From assembly GCA_017306015.1 (NCBI GenBank), contig JAFKJK010000007.1, positions 614,012 through 678,011 on the forward strand: a stretch of 64,000 nucleotides of DNA. Reading direction: 5' to 3'. The translations under genes and the position numbers were made by a program. Origin of the DNA: Propionibacteriaceae bacterium. Its GTDB lineage: Bacteria > Actinomycetota > Actinomycetes > Propionibacteriales > Propionibacteriaceae. The notes under the pieces are model-generated. The model was given only the letters and a program-made list of their open reading frames with translations. It did not search any database and had not been told where the DNA came from. This document shows positions 17,644 through 26,387 of the stretch, in pieces. The first letter of the stretch is position 1, and the number at the start of each line of letters is the position of its first letter.

Positions 17644-18687
17644 CTAGAGGCGTGATCCGCCAGCCAAACCGGAGGTCGGCGTCCGCGTGGCCAGGTTCAT
17701 CCGCCGGGCGATCCAGACGGCGACGGCCGCGAACACGGCGAAGCCAACCAGGTTCCACACCAGCTCGGCCCAGGTTGCCGTCGAGACGGTCCTGGCCGCC
17801 ACCATGGTCCCGGAGGAGTTGGCGTAGCCGAAGGCCACCACGTTGTTGACCACGTGTGCAGCGATCCCGGCCTCCAGTCCACCGGTCTTGAGCACCAGCC
17901 AGCCGGCGATCAGGCCGAAGGCGAACCGGTGCAGGAACAGCGGCAGGTTCTGGCCCCCGTGCAGGAGGGCGAACAGCAGCGCCGAGCCGATCACCCCGAA
18001 CCAGCGCTGGTAGCCCTTCGCCAGGCGCCAGGTGAACCGTGCGGGGCCCGTCCCCTGCTCGTCGGAGGTGACCACGGGCCGGTTGAGGTTGGGCGCGGCC
18101 GAGTACAGCGCCTGCATCAGGTAGCCGCGGAACAGGTACTCCTCACCGGCGGCCTGCAGCGGAGCGGTCAGCAGGATCGCGGCCCAGAAGCCCCAGAACT
18201 GCGGCTCCGGCGCCCATGTCCACGACTGGCCGGCCCGCGACAGCGCCCAGACTCCGCCGAGAACCACCAGGGCGACCACAGCGGCGACCACGGCGTACCG
18301 CCAGCGGAAGCCGGGCTGGACGGAGTGCAGCCAGCTCGGACGGAAGCGGTGGACGAACAGCACGAGCGCGAACGTGAGCGGAATGGCGGCCGCAACGCCC
18401 AGATGCGCGGCGACCATGCCCAGCGGGGACGCGAACGCGACGACGCTGCTCCTGTAGAAGTCGACGAAGCCCCCCGGAGACCCGGACGCGGTCCAGAAGG
18501 CCCAGGCCAGGCCGGTGGTCACGATCGACGCCAGCCAGAGGAATCCGATCAGGGCGAGCATGCTGCCGCCGATACCGAGTGCCATCGCCCGCAGCGGCGT
18601 CCGCCTCGGATCGTCGACAACGAGCACGCCGGGATATTCGACGCCGGCCCGCGGCTCGTGCTGGACGAACCGATCCGTCCAGCTCAC
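17644..18687 (-). CDS. CPBP family intramembrane metalloprotease
   Basis: 347 residues with about eight hydrophobic helices. The CPBP/CAAX-protease motifs are present: EEYLFRGYLMQA (EExxxR) in the middle, HGGQNLPLFLHRF and HVVNNVVAF (late His and Asn) toward the end. These sites form the membrane-embedded metal centre. The bacterial members are often of unknown substrate. The GTG start overlaps the stop of the FAH-family gene by 4 bases. Confidence 0.88.
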   Translation of the reverse strand: MSWTDRFVQHEPRAGVEYPGVLVVDDPRRTPLRAMALGIGGSMLALIGFLWLASIVTTGLAWAFWTASGSPGGFVDFYRSSVVAFASPLGMVAAHLGVAAAIPLTFALVLFVHRFRPSWLHSVQPGFRWRYAVVAAVVALVVLGGVWALSRAGQSWTWAPEPQFWGFWAAILLTAPLQAAGEEYLFRGYLMQALYSAAPNLNRPVVTSDEQGTGPARFTWRLAKGYQRWFGVIGSALLFALLHGGQNLPLFLHRFAFGLIAGWLVLKTGGLEAGIAAHVVNNVVAFGYANSSGTMVAARTVSTATWAELVWNLVGFAVFAAVAVWIARRMNLATRTPTSGLAGGSRL

Positions 18688-19490
18688 TCGGCGTCCTCCG
18701 CGACCACCGGATTGGTGAGCGTGCCGACGCCGCCGATGGTCACCGAGACGCTGTCCCCCACCTCCATCGGGCCGATGCCGGACGGCGTCCCGGTGAGGAT
18801 CACGTCACCGGGCAGCAGGGTCGTGAACGCCGACACGTGGCTGATCAGCGTCGCGATCGGGTGGATCAGCTGCGCGGTGTTCCCCGACTGCCGCGGCTCG
18901 CCGTTGAGGGTCGTGGTGAGCTCCAGCGTCCCGGCCTCCTCGAGACTGAGGTGGGTGACGATCCAGGGGCCGAGCGGGCAGAAGCTGTCGAAGCCCTTGG
19001 CCCGGGCCCACTGCCCGTCCGAGGCCTGCAGGTCGCGCGCGGTGACGTCGTTGGCGACGGTGTAGCCGAAGATCACGTCGGCGGCCCGCTCAGCGGGAAC
19101 CCGGCGGCAGATGCGTCCGATCACGACGGCCAACTCGCCCTCGTAGTGGAGATCGCCGGTCTCTTCCGGGTAGACGATCGGCTCGCCGGGGCCGATCACC
19201 GCCGTGTTGGGCTTGAGGAACACCAGCGGCTCGGTGGGCGCCTCGACGCCGCGCTCGGCCGCGTGTTCGAGATAGTTGCGGCCGATGCCGACCACCTTGC
19301 TGCGCGGCAGCACCGGCGCGACCAGCCGCACGTCCGCGAGCGGCAGCCGCTGCCCGGTGTAGTGCACCGGCCCGGCCAGCGGATCGCCCGACACTGCGGC
19401 GATGGTCTCCGGGTTCGGTCCTTGGTCCTCGGCCAGTTCGACGACGCCGTAGGTGGGGTCGCCGTCCGCCACGAATCGGGCTATGCGCAT
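18684..19490 (-). CDS. Fumarylacetoacetate hydrolase family protein
   Basis: 268 residues, the length of the small FAH-family enzymes (2-oxo acid hydrolases, decarboxylases, acylpyruvases). It has a short N-terminal beta domain and the C-terminal catalytic fold. Features are KVVGIGRNYLEHAAE, the metal ligands in LHYEGELAVVIG (Glu-x-Glu), Asp in YTVANDVTARDLQ, and VILTGTPSGIG. The exact reaction cannot be read from sequence. It is transcribed with the CPBP protease gene, which starts within its stop codon. Confidence 0.9.
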   Translation of the reverse strand: MRIARFVADGDPTYGVVELAEDQGPNPETIAAVSGDPLAGPVHYTGQRLPLADVRLVAPVLPRSKVVGIGRNYLEHAAERGVEAPTEPLVFLKPNTAVIGPGEPIVYPEETGDLHYEGELAVVIGRICRRVPAERAADVIFGYTVANDVTARDLQASDGQWARAKGFDSFCPLGPWIVTHLSLEEAGTLELTTTLNGEPRQSGNTAQLIHPIATLISHVSAFTTLLPGDVILTGTPSGIGPMEVGDSVSVTIGGVGTLTNPVVAEDAE

Positions 19491-19585
19491 GGCCGGGAGT
19501 TTACGGCAGCGGTGGCGTCAGGCTCGCGAGCGGTACTCCATGCGGCGCCCTGAGGGACCGTGACGGGGACGGTTCCCGTTACGGC

Positions 19586-20518
19586 TCAGGCGACCACGTT
19601 CGCCAGCGGCTCGCCGGCGGCGAAGCGGACGAGCTGGTCGTGCACCAGCCGCTGCATCCGCGGGTAGAAGGCGCTGCTCTGGCCGCCGACGTGAGGGCTG
19701 ATCAGCACGCCCGGCGTCCGCCATAGGGGATGGTCGGACGGCAGCGGCTCGGGATCGGTCACGTCAAGGGACGCCCGAATTCGACCGGACGCGGTCGCGG
19801 CCACCAGCGCGTCGGTGTCGACCACCTTGCCGCGAGACACGTTCACCAGCAGGGCGCCGTCCGGCAGCGCGGCGAGCTCGGCCTCCCCGATGAGTCCCTC
19901 GGTCGCGGCCGTCAGCGGCGTGATCACGAAAACCACCTCAGCCGCCGGCAGCAGGGACGGCAGCTCGGCGATGGCATGCACCGGGGTCTCGCCCGTCCGG
20001 GCGTGACCGGCGACCCGGGTCACCGAGGCCACCTCGAAGCCGGCCAGGCGACGCTCGATGGCCGCACCGATCCGTCCATAGCCGATGATCAGCACGTGCC
20101 GGTCGGCGAGCGAGGTGGCGAAGTCGTTGCCCCAGGTGCCGGAGACCATGTTGCGCGCGTAGGCGTCCAGGTGCCGGGTGTTCGCCAGCGCCAGGGCGAC
20201 GGCGAGTTCCGCGGTGCTGGCGTCGTGGACACCGGCGGCATTGCACAGCTGGACGCCATCCGGCAGGAACGGCAGGAAGTTGTCGTAGCCGGCACTGAGC
20301 AGCTGGACCGCCCGCAGGCTGGTCATCTCGTCGACCCGAGCCATCACGGCCGGCGCCGGATGCATGTACGGCGCGACCAGGAACTCCACCTCCGCGACGG
20401 ACGCCGGCCACGTCCCGTCGGCGAGGAAGCAGTCGGCGACCAGTCCGTCCGGGAGTGGGCCGAGCGCGGCCTCGGCAGCAGCGAGATCGGGATAGGGCAG
20501 CCAGATGCGTCGAGCCAT
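19586..20518 (-). CDS. D-2-hydroxyacid dehydrogenase (NAD-binding)
   Basis: 310 residues. The central Rossmann motif is IIGYGRIGAAIERRL, and the strand-loop VNVSRGKVVDTDAL (catalytic Arg region) and SPHVGGQSS (catalytic His) follow. Members reduce 2-keto acids (glyoxylate, hydroxypyruvate, 4-phosphoerythronate and others). The short N-terminal domain resembles the glyoxylate/hydroxypyruvate group, but this is a weak hint. Divergent from deoA, 22 bases apart, so both promoters must overlap. Confidence 0.87.
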   Translation of the reverse strand: MARRIWLPYPDLAAAEAALGPLPDGLVADCFLADGTWPASVAEVEFLVAPYMHPAPAVMARVDEMTSLRAVQLLSAGYDNFLPFLPDGVQLCNAAGVHDASTAELAVALALANTRHLDAYARNMVSGTWGNDFATSLADRHVLIIGYGRIGAAIERRLAGFEVASVTRVAGHARTGETPVHAIAELPSLLPAAEVVFVITPLTAATEGLIGEAELAALPDGALLVNVSRGKVVDTDALVAATASGRIRASLDVTDPEPLPSDHPLWRTPGVLISPHVGGQSSAFYPRMQRLVHDQLVRFAAGEPLANVVA

Positions 20519-20540
20519 GTCCCTACCCTAAGGTGCGCCC

Positions 20541-21824
20541 ATGAGCACGTTCGACGCCGTTGACCTGATCCGGACCAAGCGGGACGGGGGTCGCCTGACC
20601 GACGAGGCCATCGACTGGCTGATCCGCGCCTACACCGACGGCGTCGTCGCGGACGAGCAGATGTCGGCGATGGCGATGGCGATCTTCTTCCGCGGGCTGG
20701 ACGGGTCCGAACTCAGCCGGTGGACGAACGCCATGATCGCCACGGGTGAGCGGATGGACTTCTCCTCGCTGTCGCGTCCCACCGTCGACAAGCACTCGAC
20801 CGGTGGCGTCGGCGACAAGATCACCCTGCCGCTGGCCCCGCTCGTCGCCGCCTGCGGCGCGGCCGTCCCGCAGCTGAGCGGACGCGGCCTGGGCCACACC
20901 GGCGGCACGCTCGACAAGCTGGAGGCGATCCCCGGCTGGCGGGCTTCCCTGTCGAACGCCGAGATGCTGGCCCAGCTGGAGTCGATCGGCGCGGTCATCT
21001 GCGCGGCCGGCTCGGGCCTGGCGCCGGCCGACAAGAAGCTGTACGCCCTGCGCGACGTCACCGCCACCGTCGAGTCGATCCCGATGATCTCCGCGTCGAT
21101 CATGAGCAAGAAGATCGCCGAGGGCACCGCGTCCCTCGTCCTGGACGTGAAGACCGGCGCCGGGGCGTTCATGAAGACGCATTCCGACTCCAAGGCGCTC
21201 GCCGAGACGATGGTCGGCATCGGGACGGACGCCGGGGTGAACACGGTCGCGCTGATCACCGACATGGACGCCCCGCTGGGCCGCAGCGCCGGCAACGGGC
21301 TGGAGGTGGCCGAGTCGGTCGAGGTGCTGGCTGGCGGCGGCCCGTCCGACGTGGTCGAGCTCACGCTTGCCCTGGCCCGGGAGATGCTGGCCTGCGCGGG
21401 CATCGACGCCGACCCGGCGGATGCGCTGGCGTCCGGCAGGGCGATGGACACCTGGAAGGCCATGATCCGCGCCCAGGGCGGCGACCCCGAGGCTCCCCTG
21501 CCGGTCGCCCGGCACACCGACGTCGTCACTGCGGAGGCCGACGGCTACGTGACCGGCATGAACGCCATGGGGGTCGGCCTCGCCGCCTGGCGGCTGGGGG
21601 CGGGACGCGCCAAGCAGGGCGAGCCCGTCCAGGCCGCCGCCGGCGTGACCTGGCACGCCGCGGTCGGGGATGCCGTCCGGAAGGGCCAGACGCTGTTCAC
21701 CCTGCACACCGACACCCCGGAGCGGATGGATCGCGCCAAGGAGGCTCTTCAGGGGGCTGTGACGATCGCGGACGCTGCACCGCAGCGCCGTCCGCTCGTC
21801 CTGGAGCGGATCAGCGCCGGCTAG
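20541..21824 (+). CDS. deoA: Thymidine phosphorylase
   Basis: 427 residues, the usual length for pyrimidine-nucleoside phosphorylases. The phosphate-binding signature KHSTGGVGDK (about residues 83-92) is intact. SGRGLGHTGGTLDKLEAIPG, the PADKKLYALRDVTATVES segment and KTGAGAFM follow. It splits thymidine/deoxyuridine with phosphate to base plus deoxyribose-1-phosphate in nucleoside salvage. ATG 20541 is 22 bases from the divergent dehydrogenase start. No other deo genes are adjacent. Confidence 0.95.
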   Translation: MSTFDAVDLIRTKRDGGRLTDEAIDWLIRAYTDGVVADEQMSAMAMAIFFRGLDGSELSRWTNAMIATGERMDFSSLSRPTVDKHSTGGVGDKITLPLAPLVAACGAAVPQLSGRGLGHTGGTLDKLEAIPGWRASLSNAEMLAQLESIGAVICAAGSGLAPADKKLYALRDVTATVESIPMISASIMSKKIAEGTASLVLDVKTGAGAFMKTHSDSKALAETMVGIGTDAGVNTVALITDMDAPLGRSAGNGLEVAESVEVLAGGGPSDVVELTLALAREMLACAGIDADPADALASGRAMDTWKAMIRAQGGDPEAPLPVARHTDVVTAEADGYVTGMNAMGVGLAAWRLGAGRAKQGEPVQAAAGVTWHAAVGDAVRKGQTLFTLHTDTPERMDRAKEALQGAVTIADAAPQRRPLVLERISAG

Positions 21825-21835
21825 AGCCGACGTGC

Positions 21836-22000
21836 TGAACCGAAGTACCTGTCCCCGACGGTTCAGGCGCCGGGTGAACCAACGGGGACAGTCCCCAACG
21901 GTTCAACCCCGGCGGTTCAGGCGACCGGGTGAACCGAAGTACCTGTCCCCGACGGTTCAGGCGACCGGGTGAACCAACGGGGACAGTCCCCGACGGTTCA
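21836..22000. repeat. Cluster A of the TGAACC/GGTTCA intergenic repeat (4 units)
   Basis: Units at 21836-21865, 21875-21905, 21930-21959 and 21970-22000. Units 1 and 3 are the identical 30-mer TGAACCGAAGTACCTGTCCC... ending GACGGTTCA. Units 2 and 4 are 31-mers with the palindromic core GGGGACAGTCCCC. The array is therefore a tandem copy of a 94/95-bp block. It fills the space between the convergent deoA and DUF1707 genes; the TGA stop of the latter (21998-22000) is the end of unit 4. Confidence 0.9.
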
Positions 22001-22678
22001 GGCGTTCCGTCCGGGCGGCAGCGCGGGGGGCCCGCCCTGGCGCCACTGCTGCCGCTGCAGCAGCCAGCGCTCGAACCAGTTCTCTGGACGCGCCTTGAAC
22101 GTGCCCATGCCGACCGAGCCGTGGACGATGAACAGCGGGCAGCCCGGTGCCGGAATGCCGGGCACCCGGACCTTGATGGAGCCCATGCCCTTGCCGAGCC
22201 GGTCGACGTTCACCGCCCAACCGTCCGGCAGCACCAGCACGACCGAGGCCGCCACCGCGTTCACCTCGAGGTCGATCACCTCCGCGCCGGCGCGGGCCTG
22301 ACGGCAGTCGATCTTGACGTTGGCGACCCCCGCGTCCGCCCGCAGGAACGGAGGCACCACCCACGCGCCGGTGCGCTTCTCGCCGCTCATGCCCGCGTTC
22401 AGGGTCAGCGGAGCCTCCGGTCGCTGACCGACGCTGGCCAGTGCGGCCAGGGCCTCGGCTGCCGTCGGCACGCCGGCCGGCCTCGGCAGCGCGGTTCCCG
22501 GCCGCAGCCCCGCCAGGACGAACTCCAGCTCCCCGGCCGTCCGCGCCACCCGGGCGCGGGCGACGCGGTCGTCCAGCTCCTCGGGGGTCAGGCGGCCCTC
22601 TTCGGCGGCCTGCCGCAACCAGCCGAGCACGCGCTCGCGGTCGGCATCACCGATCCCGACAACATCTGGCCCCGTCAC
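21998..22678 (-). CDS. DUF1707 (SHOCT-like) domain protein
   Basis: 226 residues. The N-terminal DUF1707 motif is DADRERVLGWLRQAAEEGRL then TPEELDDRVARARVART (about 10-60). The C-terminal part (about 115-200) is beta-rich with VVLVLPDGWAVNVDRLGKGMG and resembles LiaF-like/cell-wall-stress response domains. No membrane helix is visible. The function is unknown; such proteins are common in Actinomycetota. GTG start 22678. The last base of the coding sequence is the boundary of repeat cluster A, which supplies its stop codon. Confidence 0.82.
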   Translation of the reverse strand: MTGPDVVGIGDADRERVLGWLRQAAEEGRLTPEELDDRVARARVARTAGELEFVLAGLRPGTALPRPAGVPTAAEALAALASVGQRPEAPLTLNAGMSGEKRTGAWVVPPFLRADAGVANVKIDCRQARAGAEVIDLEVNAVAASVVLVLPDGWAVNVDRLGKGMGSIKVRVPGIPAPGCPLFIVHGSVGMGTFKARPENWFERWLLQRQQWRQGGPPALPPGRNA

Positions 22679-22706
22679 GCAGCCAGCCTAACGGGAGGCC
22701 GGCGAC

Positions 22707-24332
22707 TCAGGCCTGGACCGGCTCCGGCGCGGGTTGCGACTCCGAAACGCTCGAATGGGTCAGCCCCCACAGGTACCCGTCGTGCAGGGCCTCCCAGGAC
22801 GCCTCGATGACGTTCGTGCCGACCCCGACCGTCGTCCAGGTGCGCTCGCCGTCGGACATGTCGATCAGCGTCCGCACGATGGCGTCGGTGCCGTGTCCCT
22901 GGTCGAGGATCCGGACCTTGAAGTCGGTGAGTTCGAAGAAGTCGACCTGCGGATAGGCGTTGGTGAGGGCCGAGCGCAGCGCGACGTCGAGGGCGTTCAG
23001 CGGACCGTGGCCCTCGCCGGCCAGACTGTAGGTCACCCCGTTGGCGCGGACTTTGACCACAGCCTCGGAGTCCCCCTCGGGCTTCACCTCGTGGCCGGTG
23101 ATCACCCGCCAGCTGAGCACGTCGAAGAAGTGCTCCAGCAGGCCCAGCTCGTCCCGCAGCAGCAGCTCGAAACTCGCGTCGGCGGACTCGTAGGAGTAGC
23201 CGTCCATCTCCCGCGCCTTCACCTTGTCGGTGATCCGAGCGGCCAGGTCCCGGTTGGACAGGTCATAGCCGAGTTCAGAGCCCTTGATCTGGACGTTCGC
23301 CCGACCGGCCATGTCCGAGACGAGCATGCGCATGTCGTTGCCGACCAGGGTCGGGTCGATGTGCTGATACAGGTTCGCGTCCACCTTGATCGCGGACGCG
23401 TGCAACCCGGCCTTGTGCGCGAACGACGAGCTGCCAACGTAGGGCTGGCGGTTGTCGAACGGGAAGTTGGTCACCCCGGCGACGGCGTGCGCGATCCGGG
23501 TGGCCTCGGCGAGCGCGGACGGCGGTACCAGCGACCAGCCGTACTTCAACTGCAGGTTGGCCAGCACGGTGAGCAGGTTGGCGTTGCCGGTCCGCTCGCC
23601 GTGGCCGTTCAGGGTGCCCTGGAAGTGCATGACCCCGGCGTCCACGGCAGCGAGGGTGTTCGCGACCGCGCAGCCGGTGTCGTTGTGGCAGTGGATGCCG
23701 AGGTCGACGCCCACCCCGCTCGCTGCCGAGACGATGTCGCCCATCTGCGACGGCAGCATGCCGCCATTCGTGTCACACAGCACGACGACCTCGGCGCCAG
23801 CGTCCGCGGCGGCCCGGACGACGTCGAGGGCGTAGCCAGGGTTGTCGAGGTAGCCGTTGAAGAAATGCTCGCAGTCGACGAAGACCCGGCGGCCGTTGGC
23901 GACCAGGTGGGACACCGTGTCGGTGACCATCGCCAGGTTCTCCTCCAGCGTGGTCTTCAGAGCCCGGCGGACATGCTCGTCGTGGCTCTTGGCGACGATG
24001 CAGACCACCTCGGTGCGGGCGTCCAGCAGGGCCTGCACCTGCGGGTCGTCCGCCGCCGTGCCGCCGGCCCGACGGGTCGCACCGAAAGCGACCAGCTTCG
24101 CGTTGCGCAGTTGCAGGGCCCCGTCGGCAGCGGCGGCGAAGAAGGCGGTGTCGTTCGGGTTCGCGCCCGGCCAGCCACCCTCGATGAAATCAAGGCCGAG
24201 TTCGTCGAGGTAGCGCGCGATCTTCAGCTTGTCACTGACGTTGAGTTGCAGGCCCTCCTGCTGCGCACCATCGCGCAGAGTGGTGTCGTAGACGTGGAAG
24301 ACGTCGGGTTTGACGGGCAACATCGTGGTCAT
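22707..24332 (-). CDS. cimA: Citramalate synthase
   Basis: 541 residues. The DRE-TIM synthase core has YDTTLRDGAQQEG near the start, metal-binding HCHNDTGCAVANTLAAVDAG, and the NANLLTVLANLQLKYG region. A C-terminal LeuA-type regulatory domain (about 410-530) follows. The LNVSDKLKIARYLDELGLDF and GGWPGANPNDT parts are typical of CimA, not of LeuA. It condenses pyruvate and acetyl-CoA to (R)-citramalate, a threonine-independent route to 2-oxobutyrate and isoleucine. ilvE, leuB and ilvBNC nearby supply later steps. A hairpin sits just upstream of its start. Confidence 0.92.
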   Translation of the reverse strand: MTTMLPVKPDVFHVYDTTLRDGAQQEGLQLNVSDKLKIARYLDELGLDFIEGGWPGANPNDTAFFAAAADGALQLRNAKLVAFGATRRAGGTAADDPQVQALLDARTEVVCIVAKSHDEHVRRALKTTLEENLAMVTDTVSHLVANGRRVFVDCEHFFNGYLDNPGYALDVVRAAADAGAEVVVLCDTNGGMLPSQMGDIVSAASGVGVDLGIHCHNDTGCAVANTLAAVDAGVMHFQGTLNGHGERTGNANLLTVLANLQLKYGWSLVPPSALAEATRIAHAVAGVTNFPFDNRQPYVGSSSFAHKAGLHASAIKVDANLYQHIDPTLVGNDMRMLVSDMAGRANVQIKGSELGYDLSNRDLAARITDKVKAREMDGYSYESADASFELLLRDELGLLEHFFDVLSWRVITGHEVKPEGDSEAVVKVRANGVTYSLAGEGHGPLNALDVALRSALTNAYPQVDFFELTDFKVRILDQGHGTDAIVRTLIDMSDGERTWTTVGVGTNVIEASWEALHDGYLWGLTHSSVSESQPAPEPVQA

Positions 24333-24346
24333 CAGCTCTTCTGCGC

Positions 24347-24385
24347 TCCGGGGACGAACATCGCAGGAGTCTGCCTGTCCCCGGA
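24347..24385 (-). promoter_or_regulatory. 9-bp-stem hairpin in the cimA leader
   Basis: TCCGGGGAC at 24377-24385 (minus-strand reading) pairs exactly with GTCCCCGGA at 24347-24355, loop 21 bases. It ends 14 bases before the cimA ATG, next to the ribosome site. It could control initiation or be a decayed relative of the GGGGACAGG repeat family found elsewhere in the window. Confidence 0.4.
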
Positions 24386-24424
24386 CGCGCTGCTCCCAGA
24401 TTCCACGCCCTGAGACGAAATTGC

Positions 24425-24452
24425 TTGCGGTTCGGGCTCCAGCGGGTAGAAA
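24425..24452 (+). promoter_or_regulatory. Candidate tpx promoter
   Basis: TTGCGG (24425-24430) and TAGAAA (24447-24452) are separated by 16 bases. Transcription would begin close to or at the tpx ATG (24459), so the mRNA may be leaderless; no ribosome site is visible. Confidence 0.4.
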
Positions 24453-24458
24453 TCAGAC

Positions 24459-24956
24459 ATGGCAACCGTTGATCACCGAGGCACCGCGGTGCACACCGTC
24501 GGCGACCTGCCGCCGGTCGGCTCGGCCCTTCCCGGCTTCACCCTCACCGGCGCCGACCTCGAGGAGTTCGGCCCAGACGTGGCGGCCGGCAAGCGGCTGG
24601 TGCTGAATATCTTCCCGAGTCTCGACACCCGCACCTGCGCGATGAGCGTCCGACGGTTCAACGAACTGGCCGCCGGGCTGGACGACACCGTGGTGCTGTG
24701 CGTCTCGGCCGACCTGCCCTTCGCGCAGGCCCGGTTCTGCGGCGCCGAGGGCATCGAGAACGTCGTGGTCGGATCGTCCTTCCGATCCGGCTTCGGTGAG
24801 GACTTCGGCGTCACGATGCTCGACGGACGGATGCGCGGGCTGCTCTCCCGCGCCGTCGTGGTCGCCGACGCCGCGGGCACGATCGTCCACACCGAGCAGG
24901 TGCCGGTCATCAGCCAGGAGCCCGACTACGACGCTGCGCTGGCCGCACTTCGCTGA
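24459..24956 (+). CDS. tpx: Thiol peroxidase (Tpx, atypical 2-Cys peroxiredoxin)
   Basis: 165 residues, the standard Tpx length. Peroxidatic Cys60 lies in FPSLDTRTCAMSVRRFN and resolving Cys94 in ARFCGAEGIENV, both at the expected positions. It reduces peroxides in the cytoplasm using thioredoxin. It is divergent from cimA with 126 bases between them. ATG 24459 is the only start compatible with the family N-terminus. Confidence 0.97.
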   Translation: MATVDHRGTAVHTVGDLPPVGSALPGFTLTGADLEEFGPDVAAGKRLVLNIFPSLDTRTCAMSVRRFNELAAGLDDTVVLCVSADLPFAQARFCGAEGIENVVVGSSFRSGFGEDFGVTMLDGRMRGLLSRAVVVADAAGTIVHTEQVPVISQEPDYDAALAALR

Positions 24957-24976
24957 TCGTCTCCGTCGTAGACGCT

Positions 24977-24994
24977 GACGCCGGAGTCGGCGTC
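24977..24994 (+). terminator. Hairpin after tpx
   Basis: GACGCCG-GAGT-CGGCGTC, a perfect 7-bp stem with a tetraloop, starts 20 bases after the tpx stop. It lacks a T-run. The rest of the 240-bp gap before ilvE (to 25196) shows no gene or other clear signal. Confidence 0.35.
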
Positions 24995-25196
24995 CGTCGC
25001 GCTGGCGGCAACGGTGGCACGGACGCGAGCTTGTGCCTGCTCGGACGACGGCAGCATCACCCCGGCCCCGACCGTGCAGCCGCGTGGCTGAGAGGATTTG
25101 CGCTGTCGATCGCGATCCGCCCCGGAAACGCCGGGCGATCGACCATCGAGCGTGCGAATCGCGTCGCCCAGGATCGCCGTATCGGCGAACGGGTGG

Positions 25197-26282
25197 CTAG
25201 ACGACCCGGGTGACCCAGCCGTGGGCGTCGGGGACGCGGCCGTACTGGATGTCGAGGATCGCGTTCCGCAGGGCGAGCGTCTTGTGGGAACCGTTCGCGG
25301 GCAGCCGCCACTCCCCCGCGTCCGACTTGAAGCCGCCGATCGGGGTCACCACGGCCGCCGTCCCGCAGGAGAAGGCCTCGGTGATCTCACCGGAGGCCAA
25401 TCCGTCGAAGAACCACTCCGGCGTGATCCGGTGCTCCTGCGGCGTCAGACCGAGCTCGGGGGCGATCGTGAGAATCGACGACCGGGTGACGCCCTCCAGG
25501 ATCGTCCCGGTGAGCGCGGGGGTGACCAGCCGGCCGTCGGCGGTCACCAGGAACAGGTTCATGCCGCCGAGTTCCTCCAGCCGGTCCTTGCCGGCGGCCT
25601 CGATGAACAGCACCTGCGAGCAGCCGTGCTCATAGCCCTCGTACTGGGCGATCAGGGACGCGGCGTAGTTGCCGCCGCACTTGGCCGCTCCCGTCCCGCC
25701 CACACCGGCGCGGGCGTAGGTGCTGGAGACCCAGATATCGACCGGCTTCACCCCGCCGGAGAAGTACGGCCCGGCCGGGGAGGCGATCACGCAGAAGGTG
25801 ACCCGCTCCGCGGCGCGGACGCCGAGGAACACCTCGTCGGCGAACATGAACGGACGCAGGTAGAGGCTGCGCTCGCCGGCCGATCCCGGCACCCACCGGG
25901 CGTCAGCCCTCACCAGGCCGTTGACCGCTGCGAGGAAGTCCTCGACGTCGAGCTCGGGTAGCACCATCCGGGCGGCGGAGGTCTGCATCCGGCGGGCGTT
26001 CGCCTCCGGCCGGAACAGGTGGATCGAGTCGTCGGCGTGCCGGTATGCCTTCATCCCCTCGAACACTTCCTGCGCATAGTGCAGGACGGCACCGGCGGGA
26101 TCCATCTGGAAGGGACCGTAGGGCTTGATGGCGGCGTCGTGCCAGCCGTCGGCGCGCGTCCAGGTCGCGACGGCCATGTGGTCTGTGAAGTGCGCTCCGA
26201 ATCCGGGGTCGGCCAGTACCTGCTCGACCTCGTCCTGGGGACGGGGAGCAGGGTTGGGCGTGAACGCGAATTCCAGAGACAT
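25197..26282 (-). CDS. ilvE: Branched-chain amino acid aminotransferase
   Basis: 361 residues, class IV PLP-dependent transaminase of the long (BCAT II) type. The cofactor Lys is near residue 201 in [36 protein letters not shown] and [17 protein letters not shown] are family signatures. It makes the last step to Leu, Ile and Val with glutamate as amino donor. ATG 26282. Divergent from leuB with 102 bases between the starts, so the two may be co-regulated. Confidence 0.96.
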   Translation of the reverse strand: MSLEFAFTPNPAPRPQDEVEQVLADPGFGAHFTDHMAVATWTRADGWHDAAIKPYGPFQMDPAGAVLHYAQEVFEGMKAYRHADDSIHLFRPEANARRMQTSAARMVLPELDVEDFLAAVNGLVRADARWVPGSAGERSLYLRPFMFADEVFLGVRAAERVTFCVIASPAGPYFSGGVKPVDIWVSSTYARAGVGGTGAAKCGGNYAASLIAQYEGYEHGCSQVLFIEAAGKDRLEELGGMNLFLVTADGRLVTPALTGTILEGVTRSSILTIAPELGLTPQEHRITPEWFFDGLASGEITEAFSCGTAAVVTPIGGFKSDAGEWRLPANGSHKTLALRNAILDIQYGRVPDAHGWVTRVV

Positions 26283-26371
26283 GAGCGCATGGTAGCCCCT
26301 CGCCAGGCCGCCTGCGGCTCGCGATCATGCGCGACACGTGAGACGGAATCGTCCGCCTGCTGGGCGCCAAG

Positions 26372-26387
26372 TAACCTCGCGCGGGTG
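26372..26387 (+). promoter_or_regulatory. Leaderless start region of leuB
   Basis: TAACCT at 26372-26377 fits a -10 box and lies only 7 bases before the GTG start (26385), and no ribosome-binding site is present. This suggests a transcript beginning at the start codon, common in Actinomycetota. No good -35 is visible. Confidence 0.4.

Noticed and set aside
26019..26384. N-terminal extension of leuB by 122 residues
   Set aside because: It overlaps the start of ilvE on the other strand and has no homology-like sequence; the enzyme starts at [12 protein letters not shown].
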